A stretch of DNA of 63,708 nucleotides, from NCBI GenBank assembly GCA_020026055.1, contig JAHHRA010000010.1:1-63708 (forward strand), given 5' to 3'. Below the pieces are notes generated by a model. That model was not told the DNA's origin. It was given only the letters and a program-made list of their open reading frames with translations, and did no database searches. Both the position numbers and the translations under genes were made by a program. The DNA comes from Actinobacillus sp. GTDB lineage: Bacteria > Pseudomonadota > Gammaproteobacteria > Enterobacterales > Pasteurellaceae. Of this stretch, positions 1 through 9,228 are shown piece by piece. The stretch's first letter is position 1. Every line of letters starts with the position of its first letter.

Positions 1-273
1 AATGACTATCTAAAGATGATAAATAATATTTCTCCATATCAAAATTCAGGATTTAGTTTGAGCCAATTCAACTAGTGTAACGCATTTATTCTATAATTTT
101 TTCATGCTCATGCCCCAAAATTCGAAAAATTTTTCTGCTTTTTTATTAATAACACACGGTTTTTCTCTAAGAAAAATTTTCTCGAATTTTAAAGTGTAAA
201 CGAAGGCAACAAAAATGCTACCATTTTTAGAAAATGATAGCATTTTAGTGAACCAGTATCACAATAATTTTAA
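1..273. other. Gene-free left edge with degenerate palindromic repeat fragments
   Basis: No convincing gene is visible here. Two pieces resemble the palindromic repeat family found elsewhere in the window. Positions 111-137 hold a left arm (TGCCCC) followed by the GAAAAATTTTTC-like core, and 171-213 hold a core followed by a decayed right arm. The stretch ends with the uxuA terminator hairpin. Confidence 0.5.
212..246 (-). terminator. Terminator hairpin downstream of uxuA
   Basis: Arms at 212-227 and 231-246 pair over 16 positions with one C/A mismatch around a 3-nt loop. It sits 28 bp after the uxuA stop codon, so it probably ends uxuA transcription. Confidence 0.65.
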
Positions 274-1458
274 CTATACATTAAAATAAATGCGTTTTAA
301 TGCTAATTCTAATCCTCGAAATTCTGCTAGACCTTTTAACCGTCCAATAGCTGAATAACCTGGGTTCGATTTTTTATTTAAATCATCTAATATTTGATGA
401 CCATGATCAGGTCGCATTGGAATCAAGCGAGTAATACCATTGTTTTTGCGTATTTTTTCTTCATCAAGCAAAGCTTTTACAATGGGGAATAAATCTGTAT
501 CTCCTTCTAAGTGACTCGCTTCATGAAAACTAAGTGGATTTTCTTCTCTTTGAGTAGAACGCAGATGAGCAAAATAAATGCGGTCAGAATATTGTTTGAT
601 CATTTTAACTAAGTCATTATCTGCACGTACACCATAAGATCCAGTACACATTGTGAAACCGTTAGCTTGGCTTGGTTCTGCTTCAACGATAGCTTGCATA
701 TCTTCAATTGTAGAGACGATACGAGGTAACCCAAAAATTGGACGTGGTGGATCATCTGGGTGGATTGCCATTTTAATACCTACTTCCTCAGCAACAGGCA
801 CAATTTCTTGTAAAAAATAAGTGAGATGTCGGCGGAATTTTTCAGGGGAGATATTTTTATAATGATCAAGTTGAGCTTGGAATTGTGTTAATGTGTAACC
901 TTCTTCAGCCCCTGGAAGCCCTGCAATGATGTTGTTGGTTAATTCTTCGATTTCTGCTTTCGTCATTTTTTCGAAGTAATTTTTCGCTTGCTCAATATCT
1001 TCAGCCTTATAATCTTGCTCGGCACCTGGTCTTTTTAAAATAAACATATCAAAACTAATAAAAGCAATTTGATCAAAACGTAGCGCTTTTGAGCCGTCGG
1101 GTAATTGATAGCTTAAATCTGTTCTTGTCCAATCTAAAACTGGCATAAAGTTGTAACAAACAGTATCGATACCACATTTAGCTAAATTTCTTAAAGTTTT
1201 TTTGTAATTATCGATCCATTTTTGATATTGTCCTGTTTGTGTTTTTATCTCTTCGTGTACAGGTACGCTTTCGACAACTGACCAAACTAACCCCGCATCT
1301 TCAATGATTTTCTTACGAGCCTGGATTTCATCCATTTCCCAAACTTCGCCATTTGGAATATGATGCAAAGCATTAACGATTCCCGTTGCTCCAGCTTGAC
1401 GGATATCTGCAAGCGAAACAGTATCTTTTGGTCCATACCAACGCCATGTTTGTTCCAT
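274..1458 (-). CDS. uxuA: Mannonate dehydratase UxuA
   Basis: UxuA dehydrates D-mannonate to 2-keto-3-deoxygluconate (KDG), the third step of glucuronate breakdown in the cytoplasm. The product has 394 residues, the usual length of the enterobacterial enzyme. Family signatures are visible: an HPDDPP segment near residue 232 and an RPDHGH segment near residue 349, both in the metal-binding TIM-barrel core. The ATG is preceded by AAGGAA. It lies downstream of uxuR on the same strand, and a UxuR-type operator sits just upstream of its start (1521-1536), so it is probably repressed by UxuR. The other pathway enzymes (uxaC, uxuB, kdgK, eda) are in the divergent operon nearby. The identification is firm. 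Confidence 0.96.
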   Translation of the reverse strand: MEQTWRWYGPKDTVSLADIRQAGATGIVNALHHIPNGEVWEMDEIQARKKIIEDAGLVWSVVESVPVHEEIKTQTGQYQKWIDNYKKTLRNLAKCGIDTVCYNFMPVLDWTRTDLSYQLPDGSKALRFDQIAFISFDMFILKRPGAEQDYKAEDIEQAKNYFEKMTKAEIEELTNNIIAGLPGAEEGYTLTQFQAQLDHYKNISPEKFRRHLTYFLQEIVPVAEEVGIKMAIHPDDPPRPIFGLPRIVSTIEDMQAIVEAEPSQANGFTMCTGSYGVRADNDLVKMIKQYSDRIYFAHLRSTQREENPLSFHEASHLEGDTDLFPIVKALLDEEKIRKNNGITRLIPMRPDHGHQILDDLNKKSNPGYSAIGRLKGLAEFRGLELALKRIYFNV

Positions 1459-1520
1459 AAAATTTCCTTAATTAAAAGTAATGACTAATGAAAGTTAACA
1501 TTATGGCATTTATATGTCAA

Positions 1521-1536
1521 AATTGGAATACCAATT
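1521..1536. promoter_or_regulatory. UxuR-type operator upstream of uxuA
   Basis: AATTGGAATACCAATT is an inverted repeat with TTGG and CCAA half-sites around 4 nt. This agrees with the known enterobacterial UxuR/ExuR operator (TTGG-TATA-CCAA). A second, weaker match (CAAGTATGCCAA) lies at 1543-1554. Both are between uxuA and its probable regulator gene uxuR. Confidence 0.75.
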
Positions 1537-1588
1537 TAAAAACAAGTATGCCAATTTTATTTTTTAAGAATTTTTTTTGAATGATATG

Positions 1589-2338
1589 TTAAAGAATGCT
1601 AACAGGACTTTGTTGATATAAAAAACCGTCGAAATCATCAGCATCAATATCAGAAAGCTCAAATAGTTTGTTTTTCACATTTTCTAAATGTTCCCACATT
1701 GCTTTACGAGCAAGCATCGGATCGCGTCTTTGAATAGCTTGAAAAATTTTTTCGTGATCTTGAAGCCATAAATTGCGGTAATCTTGTTCAATAATATGTG
1801 AATGCAATTTTTTCCACATTTTGTTGGAACGATATTTCCACATTTCTTTTTGAAGTTCAATTAAAACTGTATTTTGCGTAATTTCAACTATAGCTAAATG
1901 AAATTGCTCATCTTCAGAATAATCATTATCTTTATTATTTGATAATAAATGTGCTTTTTCTTGATTAACAATATTACGTAAAATTAGAATGTCATTTGGT
2001 TTAACATTAATCGCCGCAAATTCAGCAATACTACTTTCAATCAATTGTCTGGCTTGTAATAATTCAAAAGGTCCCACTTCTTCATATAAACTATTTTGTT
2101 GTTCTTTTTTTTGCAACGCTTCAACAAAAACACCTGAACCTTTTTTAATTGTCACTAAACCTTCTATTTCTAACATTATTAATGCTTCGCGCACTAAAGT
2201 ACGACTAATATTAAAATATTCGGCAAATTCTCTTTCTGATGGCAATTTGTCACCGATCTGAGTGTCTGCAGTAATAAAATTTTGTTGAATAAGGGCTGCA
2301 ATTTTTTGATAAGAACGTAAATTTTCTTGCTCTGACAT
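1589..2338 (-). CDS. uxuR: GntR/FadR-family hexuronate repressor UxuR
   Basis: This is a cytoplasmic transcription regulator of the GntR family, FadR subfamily. The N-terminal winged helix covers about residues 10-75 and includes the typical segments LPSEREFAEYF and SRTLVREAL. An all-helical FCD-type effector domain follows. I chose the ATG at 2338 because GAAGG stands about 9 nt upstream; an in-frame GTG at 2353 has no such site. The gene lies between uxuA and dctP. Palindromic TTGG-N4-CCAA sites stand in front of both, so it probably represses the locus and is released by a uronate intermediate (fructuronate in the E. coli family member). The family is certain; the symbol rests on context and operators. 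Confidence 0.88.
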   Translation of the reverse strand: MSEQENLRSYQKIAALIQQNFITADTQIGDKLPSEREFAEYFNISRTLVREALIMLEIEGLVTIKKGSGVFVEALQKKEQQNSLYEEVGPFELLQARQLIESSIAEFAAINVKPNDILILRNIVNQEKAHLLSNNKDNDYSEDEQFHLAIVEITQNTVLIELQKEMWKYRSNKMWKKLHSHIIEQDYRNLWLQDHEKIFQAIQRRDPMLARKAMWEHLENVKNKLFELSDIDADDFDGFLYQQSPVSIL

Positions 2339-2471
2339 ATTATTAACCTTCACTCTAAATTTTTTAAAATCATGTTATTAGTATACAAAAAAATAGCCAC
2401 TTTATGGTGACATCTCTATTTTAAAATTTAGATTCAAAAGTCTCTGCAATCTGCAGAGACTTTAACGAAGG

Positions 2472-3446
2472 TTAGTTCATGTTTTTAATTTCTTCAATCA
2501 CTTTATAAGTTTCAGGATCATTTTTCTGCATAGCTTCATACATTGGAGTAACAGCCTGTTTAAATGGTGCTTTATCGACTGTTATAAATTCAACACCTTG
2601 TTTAATAGCTTCTGCTTTTTGAGTCGCTTCTGACTTTTTCCAAAGTTCACGCATTTTTAAAGTTGCTTCTTTAGCCGCTTTTTTTAATACTTTTTGATTT
2701 TTTTCAGAGAGTTTATTCCAAATATCAGTCGAAATGACTAACACATCAGGTACCATTGTGTGTTCATCTTCAGAAAAGTACTTAGCAACTTCACTATGAC
2801 GGCTCAATGTATAAGATGGAATATTGTTTTCAGCGGCATCTACAACACCTTGTTGTAAAGCAGTATAAAGTTCACCATAATCTAATGGTGTCGGATTGCC
2901 ACCCAAATCTTTGACCATAGCCACTGCTGTTTGTGATGGTTGTACACGCACTTTTAAACTTTTTAAATCTAAAGGATTTTTAATGGGTTTCTTAGCATAA
3001 AAACTTCTTGCTCCTGCATCTAAATAAGCTAGCCCAATAAAACCTTTCTCTTTGGAGGATTGTAAAATTTTTTCTCCAATCGTACTTTCAAGAACTTTAT
3101 GATAATGATCGATGTTATCAAATAAATAAGGCATATTGTAGACACCATATGGTTTACTAAATGCTTCTAATTCAGCAGCATTAGATTTCGCCATCGCCAG
3201 TGCACCTTTTTGTACTAATTCAAGAGATTCTCGCTGTTTACCTAACTGTGCATCTGGGTAAATACGAATTATAAGCTCACCATCAGATAAAGTTTTCGCT
3301 TGTTTCGCCATATAAGTCAACGCACTATGTACTGGATGACTTCGATTTTGGTTGTGACTTAGTTTTAAAACTGTTTGAGCTTGTAAACTAAGTGGTGTAC
3401 TAAGCACAACGCCCATTAATAGGCTTGCAATAAAACTTTTTTTCAT
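2472..3446 (-). CDS. dctP: TRAP transporter substrate-binding protein DctP (uronate)
   Basis: This is the periplasmic solute receptor of a tripartite TRAP transporter. The 324-residue product starts with a signal peptide of about 23 residues ending LSLQA. It carries the DctP-family hallmark around residues 165-200, including the conserved arginine in LKVRVQPSQ and a GALAMAK segment that contacts substrate in relatives. It is divergent from dctQ and dctM, which encode its membrane partners. In the family, the receptor binds a sugar acid and delivers it to QM, driven by the sodium gradient. Because every other gene here is for hexuronate breakdown, glucuronate (perhaps also galacturonate or fructuronate) is the likely substrate. 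A UxuR-type operator at 3468-3479 lies within its promoter region. Confidence 0.92.
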   Translation of the reverse strand: MKKSFIASLLMGVVLSTPLSLQAQTVLKLSHNQNRSHPVHSALTYMAKQAKTLSDGELIIRIYPDAQLGKQRESLELVQKGALAMAKSNAAELEAFSKPYGVYNMPYLFDNIDHYHKVLESTIGEKILQSSKEKGFIGLAYLDAGARSFYAKKPIKNPLDLKSLKVRVQPSQTAVAMVKDLGGNPTPLDYGELYTALQQGVVDAAENNIPSYTLSRHSEVAKYFSEDEHTMVPDVLVISTDIWNKLSEKNQKVLKKAAKEATLKMRELWKKSEATQKAEAIKQGVEFITVDKAPFKQAVTPMYEAMQKNDPETYKVIEEIKNMN

Positions 3447-3467
3447 AAAAACTCCTTATAATTACAA

Positions 3468-3479
3468 TTGGCACACCAA
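3468..3479. promoter_or_regulatory. UxuR-type operator upstream of dctP
   Basis: TTGGCACACCAA (flanked as AATTGGCACACCAATA) is a second TTGG-N4-CCAA inverted repeat. It lies 22-33 bp upstream of the dctP start codon, where it would cover the promoter or the transcript start. Confidence 0.72.
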
Positions 3480-3524
3480 TAATAAAACAATATAGACCTC
3501 TTTAAAAATTTTTTACTTTAAAAG

Positions 3525-3540
3525 CGTGACAATGATCACA
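3525..3540. promoter_or_regulatory. Putative CRP site between divergent dctP and dctQ
   Basis: CGTGACAATGATCACA matches the CRP pattern TGTGA-N6-TCACA at 9 of 10 defined positions. It lies about 80 bp upstream of dctP and about 90 bp upstream of dctQ, so it could serve both divergent promoters. Catabolite control is expected for a hexuronate locus. Confidence 0.6.
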
Positions 3541-3628
3541 ATCCTAATAAAAAAATAGTCATTTTAATTTTCCATTTGTTAATATCTTTGCGTTTTTCTA
3601 CTTTTTTACCTTTTAATGTGGAGGCAGT

Positions 3629-4117
3629 ATGTTAAAAATAGAAAAATTGGTAAACCACTTTCTTTCGAGTTTTTGTGTCATCCTTTTTAGTTTTCTAGTA
3701 ATTTGTGTTGTCTGGCAAGTTTTATCCAGATATGTTTTAGGCACACCGAGTATAATCACAGATGAATTAGCACGTTTTTTATTTATGTGGTTAGGATTGA
3801 TTGGTGCTGCTTATGCGACTGGGCTTAAACGTCATCTCGCTATTGATTTGCTTCTAATAAAACTACAAGGACGACAAAAACAATTATTAGAAATTTTAAT
3901 TATTACTTTTGTTGTTTTTTTTGCAGGCTATGTTTTAGTTTATGGTGGATGGCAACTCGCATGGAATACACATTTAACAGGACAAATCTCACCATCATTA
4001 AAAATTGATATGGGGTTGGTTTATGCCTGTTTACCACTTTCAGGAGGAATTATGTGTTTTTACTTGATTCTTGAATTTATCCAAAAAATACAATTTTTAA
4101 CTAAATCGGAGTATTAA
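3629..4117 (+). CDS. dctQ: TRAP transporter small membrane subunit DctQ
   Basis: This is the small integral-membrane component of the TRAP transporter. It has 162 residues and four predicted membrane segments (about 12-35, 47-70, 87-108, 130-152). The family motif region ITDELARFLFMWLGLIGAA stands near residues 47-65. A strong GGAGG-type ribosome site precedes the ATG. It is the first gene of a seven-gene operon; dctM starts 1 nt after its stop. Its receptor partner is the divergently transcribed dctP. Confidence 0.92.
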   Translation: MLKIEKLVNHFLSSFCVILFSFLVICVVWQVLSRYVLGTPSIITDELARFLFMWLGLIGAAYATGLKRHLAIDLLLIKLQGRQKQLLEILIITFVVFFAGYVLVYGGWQLAWNTHLTGQISPSLKIDMGLVYACLPLSGGIMCFYLILEFIQKIQFLTKSEY

Positions 4118-4118
4118 G

Positions 4119-5429
4119 ATGGATTGGACAATACTTCTTGTGATGTTTGGCAGTTTTGCTGTTATGCTTTTTCTTTCTATTCCTATTTCTTTTGCTATTG
4201 GTATTTCCACTCTTCTTACTATTTCAATGTCAATGACTTGGGACCACGCTCTCACCGTTGTTACTCAAAAAATGGCAACAGGATTGGATAACTTTGCATT
4301 ACTTGCTATTCCTTTCTTCATTTTGGCTGGAAATATTATGAATCGTGGCGGTATCGCAATACGTTTAATTGCTTTAGCTAAAATTCTTGGGGCAAAATTA
4401 CCAGGCTCACTTTTCCATTGTAATGTTTTAGCTAATATGATGTTCGGCTCAATTTCAGGTTCCGCTGTCGCTTCTGCTGCAGCAGTTGGTGGAATTATGT
4501 CACCACTTCAAAAAAAAGAAGGCTATGATCCCGCACTTTGTGCTGCAGTTAATATCACTAGTTGTCCGACAGGGCTTTTGATTCCACCAAGTAATACGTT
4601 AATCGTATATTCTTTAGTTTCAGGGGGAACTTCTATTTCTGCACTTTTTTTAGCAGGATATCTGCCTGGAATTTTGATGGGACTGGGAATTATGATCGTT
4701 GCTTTTATTATGGCAAAACGTAATAACTATTCCGTTGAACCTAGTCCAAAATTAAAAGAAATTGTAATGAAGACCTTAGATGCAATCCCTTCTTTATTAT
4801 TAATTGTTATTGTCATCGGCGGTATTATCGGTGGCATTTTTACTGCAACTGAAGCCAGTGCAATTGCTGTTGTTTATACTCTTATTTTAGCGATGGTTTT
4901 CTACAAAGAAGTTACTTTTAAAGAATTGCCTGCGATTATTTTAGAATCTACTATTACGACGGCAATTGTACTACTTTTAATTGGTGCATCATCAGGTATG
5001 TCCTGGGCAATGGCAAATGCAGATATTCCTTATATGATTCAAGATATGCTTAATAATATTTCTGAGAATCCAACTGTTATTATGTTAGTTATTACTATAA
5101 CGTTGTTAGTTATCGGTACATTTATGGATATGACGCCTGCGGTGTTAATTTTTACACCAATTTTTTTACCTATTGCAATGGATTTAGGTATTGATCCTGT
5201 GCACTTTGGTATTTTGATGACTTTTAATCTTTGTATTGGAATCTGTACACCACCTGTAGGAAGTGCTTTATTCATTGGTTGTTCGATAGGAGAAGTGAGT
5301 ATCAATAAAGTATTAAAACCAATTATTCCATTCTTCGTAATGTTAATTGCCACTTTATTGTTAGTAACATTCATTCCAGAAATCAGTTTAATTCTACCTA
5401 AATTATTCTTAAATTATTCCCCTATTTAA
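4119..5429 (+). CDS. dctM: TRAP transporter large permease subunit DctM
   Basis: This is the large membrane subunit that forms the transport path of the TRAP system. It has 436 residues, mostly hydrophobic, consistent with about 12 membrane segments. Typical DctM motifs are visible: AIPFFILAGNIM near residue 65, FGSISGSAVASAAAVG near 108-123, and a C-terminal TPPVGSALFIG. The start codon follows the dctQ stop by 1 nt, which suggests translational coupling. Downstream, uxuB follows after 12 nt. The subunit probably imports glucuronate or a related uronate together with DctP and DctQ. Confidence 0.95.
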   Translation: MDWTILLVMFGSFAVMLFLSIPISFAIGISTLLTISMSMTWDHALTVVTQKMATGLDNFALLAIPFFILAGNIMNRGGIAIRLIALAKILGAKLPGSLFHCNVLANMMFGSISGSAVASAAAVGGIMSPLQKKEGYDPALCAAVNITSCPTGLLIPPSNTLIVYSLVSGGTSISALFLAGYLPGILMGLGIMIVAFIMAKRNNYSVEPSPKLKEIVMKTLDAIPSLLLIVIVIGGIIGGIFTATEASAIAVVYTLILAMVFYKEVTFKELPAIILESTITTAIVLLLIGASSGMSWAMANADIPYMIQDMLNNISENPTVIMLVITITLLVIGTFMDMTPAVLIFTPIFLPIAMDLGIDPVHFGILMTFNLCIGICTPPVGSALFIGCSIGEVSINKVLKPIIPFFVMLIATLLLVTFIPEISLILPKLFLNYSPI

Positions 5430-5441
5430 AAGGTTAAAATT

Positions 5442-6857
5442 ATGCAAACATCAAATAGTATTTTTCATTTAGGTTGTGGTGCTTTTCATCGAGCACATCA
5501 ACTTAATTATACCTATTTAACGAACCAACAAAGTCATGAGCAATGGTATTATTTTGAAGCAAATATTCGTTCTGGTGTACCACTCATCAAAGCGTTAAAG
5601 GCACAAAATTGGCACTATCATTTATTAGAAAAAGGGACAACTGAACAAAATATTAAAGAAATTGATGTGATTGCTAATGGTTATTGTTCAAATCTTGATG
5701 GTGCCAAAACGATTATTGAACGTATGGCAGAGCCTGATATTAAAATCGTATCGCTCACGATTACTGAAAAAGGTTATTATATCGATCCCACTACAGGTAA
5801 ATTGGATTTAACAAATCCAATCATTGTTCAAGATTTAACAGATAAAGAAAATCAACAATCTGCTATTGGTTACATTGTACGAGCACTTGAATTACGTAAA
5901 AATAAAGGTTTAAAAGGCTTTACAGTGATGTCTTGTGATAATTTAATGGAAAATGGTCATATAATTGGCTCTGCTGTACTACGTTTTGCTCAAGAAATTT
6001 CTACCGAATTAATGGTTTGGATCAAAGAAAACGTAAGTTTTCCCTGCACAATGGTCGACCGTATTGTCCCTGCAGTCACAGAAGATACACTCTTAGAAAT
6101 TGAAAAAATTCTAGGCAAAAAAGATCCTTGCTCAGTCACAAGTGAAGCGTTCAAACAATGGGTGATTGAAGATAATTTTGTCGCTGGACGCCCTGAATGG
6201 GATAAAGCAGGAGCTGAATTTGTTGATGATGTACGTCCATTTGAAGAAATGAAATTAAGAATGTTAAATGGCACTCATTCATTTTTAGCTTATCTTGGCT
6301 ATTTAGCAGGTTTTGAATATATTTCTGATTGTATGCAACACCCAGATTTTAAGCGTGCAGCCTTCTTAATGATGAGCAAAGAACAAGCACCGACATTATG
6401 CACACCAAAAGGAATTGATCTCAATGTTTATGCCAATACTTTAATTGAACGTTTTGAAAATAAACACATTTTGCATCGCACTTGGCAAATCGCAATGGAT
6501 GGCTCTCAAAAACTTCCACCTCGTCTCCTTTCGTCAATTGCTTATCACTTAAAACGAAACCAAGACTTTTCTCTTCTTGCTTTAGCTGTGGCAGGTTGGA
6601 TGCGTTATGTCAGTGGAGTTGATGAGCATAATCAAACTATTGACGTTAGAGATCCAATGCGAGAAGAATTTGCAAAAATTTACGAAAAATGGGGCGTGAA
6701 TATCAATGTTGTCGAACCTCTTTTAAGCTTAAATCAAATTTTCCCAACAGTATTGGCTCAAAATACAGTGTTTATTGATGAAGTCAAACTTGCTTACGCA
6801 ATGCTGTTAGAAAAAGGTTCAAAAGCAACTGTTGCTCATTACATTGCTCAGAAATAA
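5442..6857 (+). CDS. uxuB: Fructuronate reductase UxuB
   Basis: UxuB reduces D-fructuronate to D-mannonate with NADH in the cytoplasm. The product has 471 residues and belongs to the long-chain mannitol dehydrogenase/polyol dehydrogenase family. The N-terminal FHLGCGAFHRAHQ (residues 7-19) is the nucleotide-binding start. The VMSCDNLMENG segment (about 165-175) and the KLRMLNGTHSFLAYLG segment (about 271-286, with the catalytic-type Lys, Asn and His) are family hallmarks. It is the third gene of the operon. Fructuronate from UxaC is its substrate and UxuA takes its product. No altronate-branch gene (uxaA, uxaB) is present in the window, so the locus handles the glucuronate branch. Confidence 0.95.
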   Translation: MQTSNSIFHLGCGAFHRAHQLNYTYLTNQQSHEQWYYFEANIRSGVPLIKALKAQNWHYHLLEKGTTEQNIKEIDVIANGYCSNLDGAKTIIERMAEPDIKIVSLTITEKGYYIDPTTGKLDLTNPIIVQDLTDKENQQSAIGYIVRALELRKNKGLKGFTVMSCDNLMENGHIIGSAVLRFAQEISTELMVWIKENVSFPCTMVDRIVPAVTEDTLLEIEKILGKKDPCSVTSEAFKQWVIEDNFVAGRPEWDKAGAEFVDDVRPFEEMKLRMLNGTHSFLAYLGYLAGFEYISDCMQHPDFKRAAFLMMSKEQAPTLCTPKGIDLNVYANTLIERFENKHILHRTWQIAMDGSQKLPPRLLSSIAYHLKRNQDFSLLALAVAGWMRYVSGVDEHNQTIDVRDPMREEFAKIYEKWGVNINVVEPLLSLNQIFPTVLAQNTVFIDEVKLAYAMLLEKGSKATVAHYIAQK

Positions 6858-6867
6858 GGAGACGAAA

Positions 6868-8271
6868 ATGAAAGCGTTTATGGACGAAGATTTTTTACTT
6901 TCAAACGAAATTTCAAAAACGTTATATCATCAATTTGCTAAGCATCAACCTATCTTTGATTATCACTGTCATTTAAATCCAAAAGAGATCGCTGAAAATC
7001 GTCAATTTGACAATTTAGGACAAATTTGGCTAGAATGCGACCACTATAAATGGCGAGTACTACGTACTGCGGGCGTTGATGAACATTTTATTACAGGTTC
7101 TGCTTCCGATCTTGAAAAATATCAATATTGGGCAAAAACTGTTCCATTATGTTTAGGTAATCCTGTTTATCATTGGACACATTTGGAACTACGTCGTCCA
7201 TTTGGAATTACTAATACTGTTTTTTCAGAAAAAACAGCTCCTAGAATCTGGGAAGAATGCAACGCAATGCTCAAAACGCCTGAATTTTCAGCCCGTGGGA
7301 TTATGAAACAAATGAATGTCGCTTTTGTCGGCACAACAGACGACCCGATTGATAGTCTGCAATATCACCAACAACTTAAAAACGATCCAACTTTTCACAT
7401 TGAAGTTGCTCCAAGTTGGCGACCTGATAAAATTTTAAAAATTAATCTTGATGAATTTAATAAATATATTCAAAAATTAAGTCAAGTGAGTGATATCGAT
7501 ATCAATAATTTTTCTGCTCTAAAAAAAGCATTAGAAAACCGTCTCTATTATTTCGATTCTAATGGTTGTAAATCTGCCGATCACGGAATGGAAATTGTTT
7601 ATTTTGCTCCTGTTCCTAATGATGAGATACTCACCAAAATTTTACAAAAACGTCTTAATAATCAAACAATTACTGAACTTGAAGTTGCTCAATTTTCTAC
7701 GGCATTAAATATATGGCTTGCCAGCAAATACGTAGAAATGAATTGGGTAATGCAATTACACATCGGTGCTTTACGCAATAACAATCAGCGTATGTTCAAA
7801 CTATTGGGGACAGATGCAGGTTTTGATTCCATTGGCGATCGTAATTTTGCCGAAAATCTTTCTGCCCTGTTAAATGCAATGGACAGCAATAACAATCTAC
7901 CAAAAACGATTTTATATTGTTTAAACCCACGTGATAATGAAATGATTGCTACAATGATTGGTAATTTCCAAACAGGTGGTGTTGCTGGCAAAATTCAATT
8001 TGGTTCAGGTTGGTGGTTTAACGATCAGAAAGATGGAATGGAACGTCAACTCACAGCGTTAGGGCAATTGGGTTTATTGAGTCAATTTGTCGGAATGCTC
8101 ACTGATTCTAGAAGTTTCCTCTCTTACACTCGCCACGAATATTTTCGTCGCATTCTTTGCGAAATGTTAGGCAATTGGGTAATGAAAGGTGAAGCCCCTA
8201 ATGATATGGATCTACTGAGTTCAATGATACAATGTATTTGTTTCAACAATGCTAAAAATTACTTCAAATAA
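6868..8271 (+). CDS. uxaC: Glucuronate isomerase UxaC
   Basis: UxaC isomerises D-glucuronate to D-fructuronate (and galacturonate to tagaturonate), the first intracellular step of hexuronate breakdown. From the ATG at 6868 the product has 467 residues, close to the usual 470. This start has AAGGAG 6 nt upstream; the open frame extends further into uxuB without a better site. The motif FDYHCHLNPKEIAENR near residues 29-44 is the metal-binding signature of this amidohydrolase-like family, and HIGALRNNNQRMF and LTDSRSFLSYTRHEYFRR also match. The gap to uxuB is 10 nt. Confidence 0.96.
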   Translation: MKAFMDEDFLLSNEISKTLYHQFAKHQPIFDYHCHLNPKEIAENRQFDNLGQIWLECDHYKWRVLRTAGVDEHFITGSASDLEKYQYWAKTVPLCLGNPVYHWTHLELRRPFGITNTVFSEKTAPRIWEECNAMLKTPEFSARGIMKQMNVAFVGTTDDPIDSLQYHQQLKNDPTFHIEVAPSWRPDKILKINLDEFNKYIQKLSQVSDIDINNFSALKKALENRLYYFDSNGCKSADHGMEIVYFAPVPNDEILTKILQKRLNNQTITELEVAQFSTALNIWLASKYVEMNWVMQLHIGALRNNNQRMFKLLGTDAGFDSIGDRNFAENLSALLNAMDSNNNLPKTILYCLNPRDNEMIATMIGNFQTGGVAGKIQFGSGWWFNDQKDGMERQLTALGQLGLLSQFVGMLTDSRSFLSYTRHEYFRRILCEMLGNWVMKGEAPNDMDLLSSMIQCICFNNAKNYFK

Positions 8272-8280
8272 GGAGACTTT

Positions 8281-9216
8281 ATGAAAAAAATCGCCCTAAT
8301 CGGAGAATGTATGCTGGAATTAAGTGGCGAACACTTTGGTGCTATGCAACAATTTTATGGTGGCGATTCTTTAAACACCGCAACTTACTTAGCAAGGATT
8401 AGTCGCCCCAAATGCATTGAAGTGAATTATATTACTGCATTAGGGACAGATAAATTAAGTCAAACAATGCTCTCATATTGGCAAGCCGATGGTATTCAAA
8501 CAACGAATGTATTATGCGACAACCAACGTCAACCTGGTCTTTATCTTATTTCTTTAGATAATCAAGGTGAACGCAGCTTTTTATATTGGCGTAACCAGTC
8601 AGCAGCACGTTATTTACTTCAACATCCTCAATTTAATCAAGTTGCTCAAAATCTTGCTAAAATGGATGCAATTTATTTGAGTGGCATTTCATTAGCAATT
8701 TTACCAAAAGCGGATCGCCAAAAATTATTGGATTTATTAAAAACACTGAAAACACAAAATGTACAAATTATTTTTGATAGCAACTACCGCCCTGCCCTTT
8801 GGGAAGATATCAAAGAAACACAAGCAATTTATCAACAAATATTTGGATTAGTTGATATCGCTTTAGTTACTTTTGATGATGAACAAATGCTGTGGCAAGA
8901 TAAAAATGCAGAACAAACATTATTACGCTTAAATCAATTAGGTATACACACTATCGTTATAAAACAAGGTGCAGAAGGGGCTATTGTTTGGCATGTTGGT
9001 AAATCAACTCATGTTCCTACTACAGCTGTCGCTAAAGTAGTTGATACTACTTCTGCAGGTGATGCTTTTAATGCAGGCTTCTTGAACGGTTATTTACAAA
9101 ATAAAGATTTAATCACTTGTTGCCAACAAGGTAATAAAATCGCAGGTATTGTGATTTCACATAAGGGTGCGATCATTCCCAAATCGGCAACAGAACATCT
9201 GATTCATCAATTTTAA
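8281..9216 (+). CDS. kdgK: 2-dehydro-3-deoxygluconokinase KdgK
   Basis: KdgK phosphorylates 2-keto-3-deoxygluconate to KDPG. The 311-residue product is a PfkB/ribokinase-family sugar kinase. An N-terminal GECMLEL start leads into a GGDSLNTATYLARI substrate-binding segment near residue 28. The C-terminal anion-hole and catalytic motif DTTSAGDAFNAGF lies around residues 256-268. AAGGAG precedes the ATG. The gene follows uxaC by 9 nt and precedes eda by 12 nt, as fits the pathway order. Confidence 0.94.
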   Translation: MKKIALIGECMLELSGEHFGAMQQFYGGDSLNTATYLARISRPKCIEVNYITALGTDKLSQTMLSYWQADGIQTTNVLCDNQRQPGLYLISLDNQGERSFLYWRNQSAARYLLQHPQFNQVAQNLAKMDAIYLSGISLAILPKADRQKLLDLLKTLKTQNVQIIFDSNYRPALWEDIKETQAIYQQIFGLVDIALVTFDDEQMLWQDKNAEQTLLRLNQLGIHTIVIKQGAEGAIVWHVGKSTHVPTTAVAKVVDTTSAGDAFNAGFLNGYLQNKDLITCCQQGNKIAGIVISHKGAIIPKSATEHLIHQF

Positions 9217-9228
9217 GAGGACATTCAA

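Noticed and set aside
1989..2261. Plus-strand ORF opposite uxuR
   Set aside because: It is an antisense shadow of uxuR with no ribosome site or family features.
3501..3527. Core-like AAAAATTTTTTAC with AAGCGTG before dctQ, as another palindromic copy
   Set aside because: The left arm is missing and the core differs; in AT-rich DNA this match is too weak.
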